From: Candidatus Hydrogenedentota bacterium | GTDB taxonomy: Bacteria > Hydrogenedentota > Hydrogenedentia > Hydrogenedentales > JAEUWI01 | Length of the DNA stretch: 64,000 nucleotides | Direction: 5' to 3' | NCBI GenBank assembly: GCA_016182605.1 | Contig: JACPGE010000038.1 | Span: forward strand, 1 to 64,000 | Shown here: piece after piece, positions 52,478-61,315 of the stretch | Layout of the letters: every line of letters begins with the position of its first letter | How positions within the stretch are numbered: the stretch's first letter is position 1 | Notes under the pieces: generated by a model | Databases searched by the model: none | Told to the model about the DNA's origin: nothing | The model's input: the letters and a program-made list of their open reading frames with translations, nothing else | Program-made: the position numbers and the translations under genes

Positions 52478-54358
52478 TTATTGACACAGGGTGATGACCT
52501 GGCGCAGGGGCCGTATGCCGAAGGTACGGGGCGTGTGCTTGAGGACTTCGTCGAAGGTGGTGATGCCCCGGATGACCTTGGCGATGCCGTCTTCGCGCAT
52601 GCTGACGAGGCCGGTGGTCTCGACGCTGAGGCGGCGGATTTCGTGGGCGGTGCGCTTTTCGAGGATGGCCTGTTTCACGTGTTCGTTCAGCACGAGCAAC
52701 TCATAGACCGCGATGCGGCCGCGGTAGCCGGTGTAGCTGCAATGGCTGCAACCGCGGCCCTTCTTGAATTCGTATTCGCGCACCTCCTCCATCTTGAGGC
52801 CCACGGCGTGCGCTTCCTTGGCCATGGGTGAATAGGGCGTGCTGCAATGCTCGCAAATCCGGCGCAGGAGCCGCTGCGCGATCACGGAAATGACGGTGGA
52901 GGAGATCAGGAAGGTTTCGATGTCCATGTCGATCAGGCGCAGCAGGCCGCCGATGGTGTCTTCGGTGTGAAAGGTGGAATAGACCTTGTGCCCAGTGAGC
53001 GCGGCCTGTATTGCCACCTGCGCGGTCTCTTTGTCGCGGATTTCGCCGAGCACGATGACGTCCGGGTCTTGGCGCACGATTTCGCGCAGGGTGTTGGCAA
53101 AGGTGCGGCCGATCTTTTCGTTCATGCTGCACTGCACGATGCCTTCGATGGTGAACTCGACGGGATCTTCCGCGGTGATGATCTTCCTGCCCACCTCGTT
53201 GCAGTAGTCGATGCTGCTGTAGAGGGTGGTGGTTTTCCCCGAGCCGGTGGGCCCGGTGATAAGCACGACGCCGGTGGGGAGGTCGAGCACGTCGTCCCGG
53301 AAGCGCTCCAGCATGGTGGGGGTCATGCCGAGCTGATCGAGGGTGACGAGGGCCATTTCCTTGTTGAGGATGCGCAACACGCAGGACTCGCCATGCACGG
53401 TCACGTAGACCGAGAGGCGCAGGTCGATTTCCTTGTCGCCGTGCAGGTAGTTGATACGCCCGCCCTGATGGCGCTGGTGCTCGCTGATGTTGACCTCGGC
53501 CATGATCTTGATGCGGGAGACGAGTTTCGGCAGGAGGTCTGGCGGCAGGTCGGTTTTGTAGACGAGCACCCCATCGATGCGGTAGCGCACGCGGACCATG
53601 TGGGCCATGGGTTCGATGTGGATATCGCTCGCTTTCTCGTCGATGGCGGAGCCGATCAGATGGTTGACCAGTTGAACGGTGGAATCTTCTTCCGCGGCTT
53701 GATGCCCCCGTGCGCCCGTTTTTTCGCGGGTCTTCGCGTAGTTCTTCAGATCTTTGAGTGTTTGGAGGATGGCGTCTTCCGGGCCGAGCGCAAAGGTGAA
53801 ATTGTCGAAATGGAGTTGCTTGATGGCCTCGGTGGTTTCCGGCCGCTCCAGATCGCCCACGACAATGGTGACGCGGCCTTCTTCGTTGCGGCTCACGGGC
53901 ACGAAGATGTTGCGCTCCAGGAAATCGACCGATACGCCGCGCAGCAGGTCCATGTCGATCATGTTCATGCTGGGCTCGATGTAGGGGACGCCGTGCTGGT
54001 GCGCCACATTCAGGAGGAGGGTGCGCTCGTTCAGTGCGCCGACTTCGACCAGCGCCTGCCCCACGCGGATGCCGCGATCCCGCTGGGTGGCCAGGGCCAT
54101 CTCCAGGGCCTCGGTGGTGATGATGCCCTGCTCCACCAGCATGTCACCCAAGCGCAAGTGGGAACCGCGCCGGGCGATGGCATCGGTAAGGGCCTTCCGG
54201 TTGGAGTAGCCCAAATCCACGAGCACGTCCACGAGTTGCTTGGGCTCTTCGAGCAACTGCTGCACCTTGAGCGCGCGCTTGAGTTGTTCGGCGGTGATAA
54301 CGCCTTCGGCGACCATCGCATCACCGATTGCCGAGCGTGGTGCGGGTGCTTTTTCCAT
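52478..54358 (-). CDS. PilB/GspE-type secretion ATPase
   Basis: A 626-residue hexameric ATPase for pilus extension or type II secretion. Two N-terminal MshEN-like modules (about 10-65 and 70-180: GDAMVAEGVITAEQLKRAL; LGDMLVEQGIITTEALEMAL), known to bind c-di-GMP in MshE, precede the core. The core has Walker A GPTGSGKTT, an Asp box ITAEDPVEF, Walker B DPDVIVLGEIRD, a His box LTGHKVYSTFHTED, and a zinc CxxC pair (CEHC, CSHC). All are intact. It is the only secretion-machine core gene here. A strong minus-strand promoter lies at 54476-54448. Confidence 0.94.
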   Translation of the reverse strand: MEKAPAPRSAIGDAMVAEGVITAEQLKRALKVQQLLEEPKQLVDVLVDLGYSNRKALTDAIARRGSHLRLGDMLVEQGIITTEALEMALATQRDRGIRVGQALVEVGALNERTLLLNVAHQHGVPYIEPSMNMIDMDLLRGVSVDFLERNIFVPVSRNEEGRVTIVVGDLERPETTEAIKQLHFDNFTFALGPEDAILQTLKDLKNYAKTREKTGARGHQAAEEDSTVQLVNHLIGSAIDEKASDIHIEPMAHMVRVRYRIDGVLVYKTDLPPDLLPKLVSRIKIMAEVNISEHQRHQGGRINYLHGDKEIDLRLSVYVTVHGESCVLRILNKEMALVTLDQLGMTPTMLERFRDDVLDLPTGVVLITGPTGSGKTTTLYSSIDYCNEVGRKIITAEDPVEFTIEGIVQCSMNEKIGRTFANTLREIVRQDPDVIVLGEIRDKETAQVAIQAALTGHKVYSTFHTEDTIGGLLRLIDMDIETFLISSTVISVIAQRLLRRICEHCSTPYSPMAKEAHAVGLKMEEVREYEFKKGRGCSHCSYTGYRGRIAVYELLVLNEHVKQAILEKRTAHEIRRLSVETTGLVSMREDGIAKVIRGITTFDEVLKHTPRTFGIRPLRQVITLCQ

Positions 54359-54447
54359 GGACTGCGGCTGCTCCCAATCTGCTTGCGGTTACGAAACCCA
54401 GCCGCCCCATGCTGGAAAATCGAAAAAAGCCTTATTTTCTTGATTTT

Positions 54448-54476
54448 ATTATAACGTGGCAACGCGCCGTTGTCCA
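54448..54476 (-). promoter_or_regulatory. promoter of the PilB/GspE gene
   Basis: On the minus strand TGGACA (54476-54471), 17 bases, TATAAT (54453-54448): a near-perfect housekeeping promoter, about 90 bases before ATG. Confidence 0.78.
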
Positions 54477-54734
54477 GTTGCCCCATTATTTGTGGAAACA
54501 AGCAATGGGCGGCGCGCATGAGCGATCCCAATGGGCCGCTTTGGGCCGAAAATGGGCCGTTTCCCGCACTTTTGCACGGGACTGTGCTGTGCGTCCAAAG
54601 GGCACATGAGGGGAATGAATGTTCTGTTCCGGATTTATTAGATCAGTGGCATTTACGGACGGTCTGGGGATTGCCCATGCGCGTGGAGCGCTGCGGGCAG
54701 CAGGCGGAATCCCGAATCGGGACGCCGCAATCCA
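54477..54734. other. gene-free spacer downstream of ftsY
   Basis: No gene seen. It contains repeated AATGGGCCG motifs (about 54530-54565) and an imperfect hairpin GGCGGAATCCCGA / TCGGGACGCC (about 54703-54725) that could end ftsY transcripts, though without a T-run. I looked for an SRP RNA core and did not find one. Confidence 0.5.
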
Positions 54735-55655
54735 TCAGCCAAACAAGGCTTCCACAAACTCCGCTGCATTGAACGGGGCCAAATCGTCCACCCCCTCTCC
54801 GATGCCGATGAGCTTGATGGGGATGCCCAGTTCTTTCTGGATGGCCACGACCATGCCGCCCTTGGCGGTGCCGTCGAGCTTGGTCAAGACGATACCGGTG
54901 ACGTTGAGGGCCTCGGTGAAGACGCGGGCCTGTTGCAGTCCGTTTTGGCCGGTGGTGGCGTCCAGCACGAGCAGGACTTCGTGGGGGGCATCGGGAATGC
55001 GCCGCTGAATGACCCGCTGAATTTTTTTGAGTTCATTCATGAGGTTGAGCTTGTTGTGGAGTCTGCCTGCGGTATCGATGATGATGTTGTCGGCGCCGCG
55101 GGAGATGCCGGCATCGGTGACGTCGAAGGCGACTGAAGCGGGGTCGGCCCCTTCCTGGTGCTTGATGATGTCTACGCCGGCCCGTTCGCTCCAGATGGTG
55201 AGCTGTTCGGCGGCGGCGGCGCGGAAGGTATCGGCCGCGCCCAGGAGCACTTTGCGTCCGTCGCGCTGGAGTTTGGCGGCGATTTTTCCGGCCGTGGTGG
55301 TCTTTCCAGAGCCATTTACGCCGGCGATCAGGGTGACGTGGGGTCCGGACTCCGTATGCAGGTGCAGGCTGTGATCCCCCGGCGAGAGCAGGAGGGTAAG
55401 CTCTTCCTTTAATACGGCGATGAGCGTCTCCCCGTTGTCGATGTGTTTTTCGCGGGCGTTTTTCCGCATGTCGTCGAGGATTTGGGTGACGGTGTTGACG
55501 CCGAGATCGGCCTCAATGAGGACGGATTCCAGCTCCTCCCACACGGCATCGTCGAGGCGGATACCGGCTCCCAGCACGCGGCGGACGTTGTCTACCAGGG
55601 CGGTGCGGGTCTTGCCCAGGCGATCGCGAAGACGCCCCAAAAATCCAGTAGCCAT
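54735..55655 (-). CDS. ftsY: signal recognition particle receptor FtsY
   Basis: A 306-residue SRP-GTPase. The N helical domain (1-80) is followed by the G domain: GVNGSGKTTTAGK (P-loop), DTFRAAAAEQL, IIDTAGRLHNK, TKLDGTAKGG and GIGEGVDDLAPF. It lacks the long acidic A domain of E. coli FtsY, as in many bacteria. It docks ribosome-SRP complexes at the membrane. ATG 55655 is the most likely start. A TATACT -10 (minus, 55759-55754) lies upstream, within the gap after the decahaem gene. Confidence 0.96.
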   Translation of the reverse strand: MATGFLGRLRDRLGKTRTALVDNVRRVLGAGIRLDDAVWEELESVLIEADLGVNTVTQILDDMRKNAREKHIDNGETLIAVLKEELTLLLSPGDHSLHLHTESGPHVTLIAGVNGSGKTTTAGKIAAKLQRDGRKVLLGAADTFRAAAAEQLTIWSERAGVDIIKHQEGADPASVAFDVTDAGISRGADNIIIDTAGRLHNKLNLMNELKKIQRVIQRRIPDAPHEVLLVLDATTGQNGLQQARVFTEALNVTGIVLTKLDGTAKGGMVVAIQKELGIPIKLIGIGEGVDDLAPFNAAEFVEALFG

Positions 55656-55753
55656 GCAGCGTTGTATTCCATGTGGTTGGCGGGGGCAGTCCGGCTGGAA
55701 GAGCAAGCGGCTGCCGCCTTGAGGGGAGGGTGACGGGAAACCTACGTGGCCAT

Positions 55754-55759
55754 AGTATA
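55754..55759 (-). promoter_or_regulatory. putative -10 element of ftsY
   Basis: TATACT on the minus strand, 99 bases before the ftsY start. The -35 is poor. Confidence 0.4.
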
Positions 55760-55827
55760 GCGCCCATATGGGGAGCATTTCGAGCCGGAAGGAGCGAGCG
55801 GGCAAAAGGGGAGGAGCATACGTGGTG

Positions 55828-58644
55828 TCACGCGGGGTTTTCTGGCGCAGGGGTTTCTTCGGCGGGGAGTGCGGGGGCGGGATCCGCTTGGGGGGCCGGG
55901 GCCTGCTGCGCAGGGGCCGGAGCACGGACAATTTCCGTCAGCGAGGATACGCCGCCACCGGGCATGATGGTGCTGATGTGGTAGTTGTGGCAGATGGTGC
56001 AGTTGTTTCCGGCTTCTGACTGGGTATGGCATCGGACGCAGGTGGCTTTGGAGATGCCGGGGAAGTTGCTGGCGAACGGGCGCGGCGACGCGGTATCCAC
56101 GTGGGTGAAGCTGACGCCGAGTTCTTTGGTGCGCACGCCGTCCTTGTCGAGGGCGCGGAAGCCGTCCAGATAGGGAAGCGCGGGGGCGGCTGCATCTGGG
56201 GTCTTCCATGGTTCTGGGTGGCATTCCTGGCAGTCCATCAATTTGAGGTGGGGCTGGTGGTTAAAGCGGACCAGCCGCTTTGCCCCGGGTTTGCCGGCCC
56301 AGTTTACCTGCACGTGGTAGGCCTGATTGACGTCGGTGGAGACGTCCACACTGTGGCACTTGGTGCAGTTGCCAGGGGAGGCGCTGGGATCTTTGCGGCC
56401 GCTGAGGTAGTCAAAAAGCACGCGCGCGCCCGGGTTCGATCGGTAGAGTGCGGCGGTTGTGTCGAGCCAGGCCTTGAGGAAGGGGTCGGCATGCCCGACG
56501 GGCCGGTAGAGCAGGGAACGCGGCGAGCTGAGCGGGAACCAGCCGGCATCGCTGACGCGGAGGGCGCTTTCGAGCCAGGACTGGAACTTGCTTTGGTCTT
56601 CGATCCATTTTACGAAGGCCAGCGCGGGCTCATCCCTGGTTTCTTTCGCGGACTTTTGCAATGCGGCGTAGGCCGGCACGTCGGCGAGATGTTCGGACCA
56701 GTCTCCGGAGCGAATCGAGCTTCCGTTGCTCCGGTTCAACCAGCGGCTGCCGTCCACACGCACGTGGCCACTGAACCAGGAGCGCACGGCATCTCGGTTC
56801 TCGAACCAGGCTGCGAAGTCTTTCAGCGCGGCCTTCCACGTTTCCGGCAATGCCGCTTGGGGCGCGGTGGTCCCGGCATCGGCTTGTTCCGCCGCGGGGG
56901 CGCCGTCTGGTGCGGCCTCTGCGGGGGCGGGGGCCTGCGCCGCGGCGCGGGGTGCGGCAAGCGCGGCATATTCGGGGAGGGCCAGCGCCATTTTTTCCCA
57001 TTGGGACGCGGGAATCGACGCGCCATCTTCGCGGCTGAGCCATCCCGAGGCGGAGACGACGTCGGTGCGCGCAATCTCGGCGAAGACCGCGCTTGCGGGT
57101 TTGACTTGTGCGAGCCCGCCCAGCATATCCGTCAGCGTTCCAGTGTCTGGACTGCGCCCGAGGACGGCGGCGATCTTTTGGGCGAGGATCGCCGTTTCAG
57201 ACACCTGCTCCAGGCTGCTCAAGAGGGAGTGCGTGCCGAGAAGCAGGCGTTCGACGGACTTGATCTCCGCTTCGTCTTCCACGTCGGGCAGACTGCCGTT
57301 TTCCGAGAAATCCATCGCGAGCGTTTCAGCGGCCACCTTCAGATCGGCGGCGTCCTGTCCTGTGGAGTCTCCGCCGCCCTGCATGAAGAAGGTCATGAAG
57401 GGCGAGAGCATGCGGTTCTGCACTTCCGGGAATCCATCGATGAGGATGTCTTTGTCTTCGAGGCTGAGGAGATCGACGGAGGGGTAACCGAGCACGGGAA
57501 TCCAATCGCCCTGCTTGTCTTTCGTGATGTCTTTTCCGAGGTGACATGCGCCGCACATGCTCTCGAAGGGGCGCAGGGAGGTGGCAAAAGGGGTCGCGCG
57601 CATTTCGTGGCAGTCGTCGCAGCGATTGGGGGCCAGTTGTGCATTGGCGCCTTCGAGGAAGTGCTTTTGGACATGGCTGGCGTGGTCGAAGACGATGCGG
57701 GTGCGGCGGCGGAACGGGAAGTCGTAGGCGTCGCCATTTTCGAGGGAGGCGAAGCCGGGGTGGCTGGCGTCGAAGCGGTCAAACTGCCGCACGTGGCAGA
57801 CTTGGCACGCGTTGTTGTCGATGTCTTTCAGGTCGAAATTGCGGCCGTTGTGTTCATGATGGCAAGAGGCGCACGCGAGTTGTCCCTCGGGGGCGCCTGC
57901 GGGGCCCGGAATCAGGCTGGCGAGTTTCAGCGAGAGGTCTGTCTTGCCTTGTGGCGGCTTTTTTTGGGCCGTTGCGGTGCGCAGCCCGAGTTCACGGGGC
58001 ATGGCGCCGTGCGCATTGAGGGAGAAGGCGCCCAATTCCCCGTGGCACTGGAGGCATTGCGTGCTTTGACTCGTCCTGTCGCGGCGCACGGGATTGACGA
58101 GGCTGTGGAGGCCATCCGTCATGGATACATGGCAGAGATCGCAGCTCTCGTCTCCAGCAGCGGTCTGGATGCCATGTGTCAGTATGCCCTCCTGAACGCC
58201 GTACGAAGCCCCTTCATGGAAGGCGGTCAGCGGGCCAGGAGAAAAAAACGCGTTCCGGAAGCGGCTGCCCATCGCCACAAGCAGGAGGGCGGCGGCGAAG
58301 AGGCAGAGCATATACACGGTGTAGGCGCGCTTCGCGCGGAGGCTGCGCACGGGGACACACTGTGCGGGCCGGCAGCACTGGACTTCACCGTTCCTGGAAA
58401 TGGGGCCGAAGGAGGGTTCGGGGCTGTTGGGCCCGTTGCAGGGGCCGCCGAAATCGTCGGGGCGCGTGCAGACATGGCGGTCGCCGACCTTCACCGGGAC
58501 GCACTCGAAGTTGCCCGGGCAGGCGCCACTCGGGTGGGGACCTCGCGGACAGGGCTGCCCCGACGCGGCATTGCCACAGACCCATTTCTGGTTGGGCCAG
58601 TTGTAGCGCCGCTTGTAGATGGCCTTGTGATCGCTTTGGCTCAT
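55828..58644 (-). CDS. membrane-anchored decahaem cytochrome c
   Basis: A 938-residue protein with ten CxxCH haem motifs: CDLCH (168-172), CLQCH, CASCH, CQVCH, CDDCH, CGACH in the first half and CTKCH, CQECH, CVRCH, CTICH near the C-terminus. A haem-free region of about 350 residues separates the two sets. One membrane helix lies at about 108-126. Before it is a Cys-rich segment (nine Cys between 23 and 96) that would face the cytoplasm and may hold metal. The tail is Pro/Ala-rich. It should carry electrons in the periplasm, and c-type maturation is required. It directly follows (TAAATG) the cytochrome-b-like gene, so it is last in a redox operon. Confidence 0.92.
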   Translation of the reverse strand: MSQSDHKAIYKRRYNWPNQKWVCGNAASGQPCPRGPHPSGACPGNFECVPVKVGDRHVCTRPDDFGGPCNGPNSPEPSFGPISRNGEVQCCRPAQCVPVRSLRAKRAYTVYMLCLFAAALLLVAMGSRFRNAFFSPGPLTAFHEGASYGVQEGILTHGIQTAAGDESCDLCHVSMTDGLHSLVNPVRRDRTSQSTQCLQCHGELGAFSLNAHGAMPRELGLRTATAQKKPPQGKTDLSLKLASLIPGPAGAPEGQLACASCHHEHNGRNFDLKDIDNNACQVCHVRQFDRFDASHPGFASLENGDAYDFPFRRRTRIVFDHASHVQKHFLEGANAQLAPNRCDDCHEMRATPFATSLRPFESMCGACHLGKDITKDKQGDWIPVLGYPSVDLLSLEDKDILIDGFPEVQNRMLSPFMTFFMQGGGDSTGQDAADLKVAAETLAMDFSENGSLPDVEDEAEIKSVERLLLGTHSLLSSLEQVSETAILAQKIAAVLGRSPDTGTLTDMLGGLAQVKPASAVFAEIARTDVVSASGWLSREDGASIPASQWEKMALALPEYAALAAPRAAAQAPAPAEAAPDGAPAAEQADAGTTAPQAALPETWKAALKDFAAWFENRDAVRSWFSGHVRVDGSRWLNRSNGSSIRSGDWSEHLADVPAYAALQKSAKETRDEPALAFVKWIEDQSKFQSWLESALRVSDAGWFPLSSPRSLLYRPVGHADPFLKAWLDTTAALYRSNPGARVLFDYLSGRKDPSASPGNCTKCHSVDVSTDVNQAYHVQVNWAGKPGAKRLVRFNHQPHLKLMDCQECHPEPWKTPDAAAPALPYLDGFRALDKDGVRTKELGVSFTHVDTASPRPFASNFPGISKATCVRCHTQSEAGNNCTICHNYHISTIMPGGGVSSLTEIVRAPAPAQQAPAPQADPAPALPAEETPAPENPA

Positions 58645-59469
58645 TTACAAGGCTCTCCCGGAGAAGGCGTGCGCAAGCCACACGTGCACGAGGACCAGCA
58701 GCAGGAGCACATAGGTGAGGGGAATATGGATGAAGAGCCATGCTTTCAGGGTGAATTGCAGGGCGTGGTGATAGTCCAGCGTGTCTTTCCGGCGCACGTG
58801 CTCCCCGATCTCCGTGAGTATGCGCCGTTCTTTGTCGTTGAGATAACGGTATTGTTCTTCGATCTTGCGCTGGAGCCGGTTGACGGGCCCGGAGAATTCG
58901 AAGAGGTGGTAGAAGAAATGGCGCGGCCCCTCGAAGTAGGCGCGGAGGTGATCGGTGTAGAAGGTAATCAAGGTGAGGGATTGCGTTTCTTCGACGGAGG
59001 ACTCCGCCAATGCCTCCACCGCAAGCTGGATACGGCGGCGGTGTTCGGGGAGGCGCTCGAAGACCACCTCGCCGCCGCGCACGGTCATGCGGCGCGGAAA
59101 GATGCGGGAGATGAAGATGCCTGCGATGCCGGTGATGACGACGGCGAAATAGAGCGCGGCGAGGAGCGTTTCCAGGATGCCGGTGGGGAACTGGAAGCCC
59201 GCGTGGAGCAGGTAGGGGGCGAGCGTGAAGACGCCGGCGTAGAGATGGAATTGCAGCCAGGCGCGCGAGGAGATGAGCGGCGGGACGGGGAATTTCTTGC
59301 GCGCGTTGTAGAGGGCGAGCGCGATCATGAGGGCGAGGAAGAACCAGCCGGTGATCAAGTGGCGCCGGTATAGATTGACGCCGAAGATGCGGTCGATCGT
59401 TACGGTGGCAAACACCGCCAGGATCACCACGCTTAGGGCGAGGATTCTACGTTTTGCAAAATAGTTCAC
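58645..59469 (-). CDS. cytochrome-b-like membrane protein
   Basis: A 274-residue protein with about five to six hydrophobic segments: 10-27, 38-56, 72-90, 98-122 and, after a soluble loop (125-235), 242-268. His residues sit at helix positions typical of haem b ligands (RRHLITGW, FHLYAGV, LLHAGF, IHIPLTY, VHVWLAHAF). It is probably the quinone-interacting or electron-crossing subunit between the Fe-S protein and the periplasmic cytochromes. GTG start overlapping the previous stop (GTGA, 4 bases) shows translational coupling. The family is not certain; cytochrome b561 or ferric-reductase-like folds are possible. Confidence 0.8.
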   Translation of the reverse strand: MNYFAKRRILALSVVILAVFATVTIDRIFGVNLYRRHLITGWFFLALMIALALYNARKKFPVPPLISSRAWLQFHLYAGVFTLAPYLLHAGFQFPTGILETLLAALYFAVVITGIAGIFISRIFPRRMTVRGGEVVFERLPEHRRRIQLAVEALAESSVEETQSLTLITFYTDHLRAYFEGPRHFFYHLFEFSGPVNRLQRKIEEQYRYLNDKERRILTEIGEHVRRKDTLDYHHALQFTLKAWLFIHIPLTYVLLLLVLVHVWLAHAFSGRAL

Positions 59470-61259
59470 CGGCGCACAAACTTCGCCACTTCGTTCGCAT
59501 CCTGCATATTAATGCGCGCGAGGGCATCGTGCGGGCAGGCCCGCACACACGACGGGCCTCCCGGCTGTTCATGGCAAAAATCGCATTTGGTGGCCTTGTA
59601 TACCGGCGCACCGGCGCTGTCTCCCTCGGCGACGACCACGAAATCTCCGCGCCGGTTGCGGACGGCAGCCATGCGGATGGCGTCGTAGGGGCAATTGCTG
59701 TAGCAGGTGGCACAGCCGATGCAGGTTTCTTCATTGATGACGACGCGCCCTTCGTGGCTCTCGCGCGAAATGGCTCCGGTGGGGCAGCCGATCATGCAGA
59801 CGGGATCGGCGCAGTGCATGCAGGCGTTGGCGACCATGATCCCATTGCGGACGGGTCCGTTCCGCACGAAGCGCGGGTTCTCATCGTGGGCGCCGGCGCA
59901 GGCGCGGACGCAATCGTCGCAACGGGTGCAGCGGTTCAGATCGATGAGCATGGTCTTCGTGCCGTTGAGGAGGCGGTGCTCCGCGAAGAATTCGAACATG
60001 TCCGGCCCGATGCGATCCCATACCGAGTCCATGGCCTGAAAGACCGGTTTCTTGTCGGGGCCCCGTTTGACGGCCAGTTTCGATTTGGTTTCCGCGGGCA
60101 ACTGGGGGAGCACGAATTCTTCAATGAGCCGCGTTGGCACGACGATCACGTGGGTGTAGCCGATGGCGCGCAGGCTGTGCTGCAAAGGGATGGGGTGGTT
60201 CGGGTGCTGCCAGTTGTAGAGGGCTTCGCGCAGCCCGAAGACGTGACCGGTGGTCATGTAGTTCAGGGTCTGATGCCCGTGCCCATACTCGCGGCTTTCG
60301 CGCGCGAATCCGGCGCGCAGGAGCAGGACACCGTTGGCGTAGTCGCCCTCGCGCGCAATCACCTCCTCCTTCTCAATGACTGTGAATTTCTCGGCGTCGC
60401 TCAGACCGATGTATTCGGAGGACCACTCGTCGTACTTGCCGTAGGTGTAAAACTGCACCTGGTCCAGTTCGCTGTCGGGGATGTTGCGGAATTCCGGCAC
60501 GGCGTCGAGGGTGCCGCGAAGCGAACGCTCCCGGTAGAGGCGGTCGATATGACGGGCAATGCCCTCATCGGCTCCCATCAGATCGCGCAGGCCCTGCCAC
60601 CGGATTTCGAGCACGCGGCTGTCTTCCGCGGCAAGAATCGAGAGTTCCCGCGGCATGCGGTAGATGGCGCCGATTTCGCCAAAGAAGACGCCGGGCTTCA
60701 TCGGGACGGTTTGATACTTTGCGGGATCGAGGATACTTTCCAGTTGCGAGGGGCTGACAGCAATGCCTTTTTCTTCCTGCCGCTTCTGCCGGGAGGCTCC
60801 GAACCGGTATTCGGGCGGGCGCGGCCGAAGGCGGTTGCCCACGAGGCGGAGGAGCGAACCGGCGACACCGCGGTGCTGGGGCTCACGGTGGCCGAGCAGG
60901 CTGTCCGGGAGGTTGGGACTGAGGACGGCGCGCAAGGCGCCATTGAGGAGGTAGAAGGCCGAGTTGCCGTAGTCGTCTTTGCGCAATACGAATTCGCCCT
61001 TGCGGAACGAGCGTATACGGGCATCGTTTTGCAGGATCCCGTAGATGGAGACGGGCGTGCCGAAGGATTCGAATCGGGGCACGCGCGCGCTTTCAAGATC
61101 GGGGCAGATGGTGGAGAAGGGTTCTCGCGCGAGAATGTCTTCGATCTGTTTGTCCGGCATTTCCCCGTAGGGCTTGGCCCAACGAGTGAGACGTTTCAGG
61201 CCGGGGGCAGTCCCTTGCGGGGCGCTTGCCACGGGCCGGAGTGAAGACGGAGTTGCCAT
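59466..61259 (-). CDS. cNMP-binding-domain protein fused to four-cluster ferredoxin
   Basis: A 597-residue fusion. Two cyclic-nucleotide-binding (CRP-type) beta-barrels fill about 70-240 and 270-385 (FRKGEFVLRKDDYGNSAFYLLNG; REGDYANGVLLLRAG, FGLREALYN). No DNA-binding helix follows. Residues 430-590 form a HybA/DmsB-like electron-transfer unit with four cysteine groups: CTRCDDCVRAC; CMHCADPVCMIGCP; CIGCATCYSNCP; CDFCHEQPGGPSCVRACP, i.e. four [4Fe-4S] clusters. It is cytoplasmic by sequence. It likely gates or relays electrons between a cytoplasmic donor and the cytochrome b encoded next. A terminator-like hairpin lies upstream. Confidence 0.88.
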   Translation of the reverse strand: MATPSSLRPVASAPQGTAPGLKRLTRWAKPYGEMPDKQIEDILAREPFSTICPDLESARVPRFESFGTPVSIYGILQNDARIRSFRKGEFVLRKDDYGNSAFYLLNGALRAVLSPNLPDSLLGHREPQHRGVAGSLLRLVGNRLRPRPPEYRFGASRQKRQEEKGIAVSPSQLESILDPAKYQTVPMKPGVFFGEIGAIYRMPRELSILAAEDSRVLEIRWQGLRDLMGADEGIARHIDRLYRERSLRGTLDAVPEFRNIPDSELDQVQFYTYGKYDEWSSEYIGLSDAEKFTVIEKEEVIAREGDYANGVLLLRAGFARESREYGHGHQTLNYMTTGHVFGLREALYNWQHPNHPIPLQHSLRAIGYTHVIVVPTRLIEEFVLPQLPAETKSKLAVKRGPDKKPVFQAMDSVWDRIGPDMFEFFAEHRLLNGTKTMLIDLNRCTRCDDCVRACAGAHDENPRFVRNGPVRNGIMVANACMHCADPVCMIGCPTGAISRESHEGRVVINEETCIGCATCYSNCPYDAIRMAAVRNRRGDFVVVAEGDSAGAPVYKATKCDFCHEQPGGPSCVRACPHDALARINMQDANEVAKFVRR

Positions 61260-61271
61260 AGTCTCTTTTCA

Positions 61272-61301
61272 AAAGCCGCGCCCGGGAATCCCGGGCGCGG
61301 C
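61272..61301 (-). terminator. terminator after the tetrahaem cytochrome gene
   Basis: GCCGCGCCCGGG (61275-61286), loop AAT, CCCGGGCGCGGC (61290-61301): perfect 12-bp stem. On the minus strand it is followed by TTTTGAAAAG. It lies 15 bases after the tetrahaem stop and 13 before the cNMP/Fe-S gene, so it could be a full or partial terminator within the cluster. Confidence 0.75.
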
Positions 61302-61315
61302 CACTGCACCTTGGG

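Noticed and set aside
54477-54734. SRP RNA gene next to ftsY
   Set aside because: No conserved SRP loop (GGAA/GCAGCC core) was found in the spacer.
56026-59373. A 1115-codon open frame on the plus strand
   Set aside because: Antisense to the decahaem and cytochrome-b-like genes; no recognisable domain.
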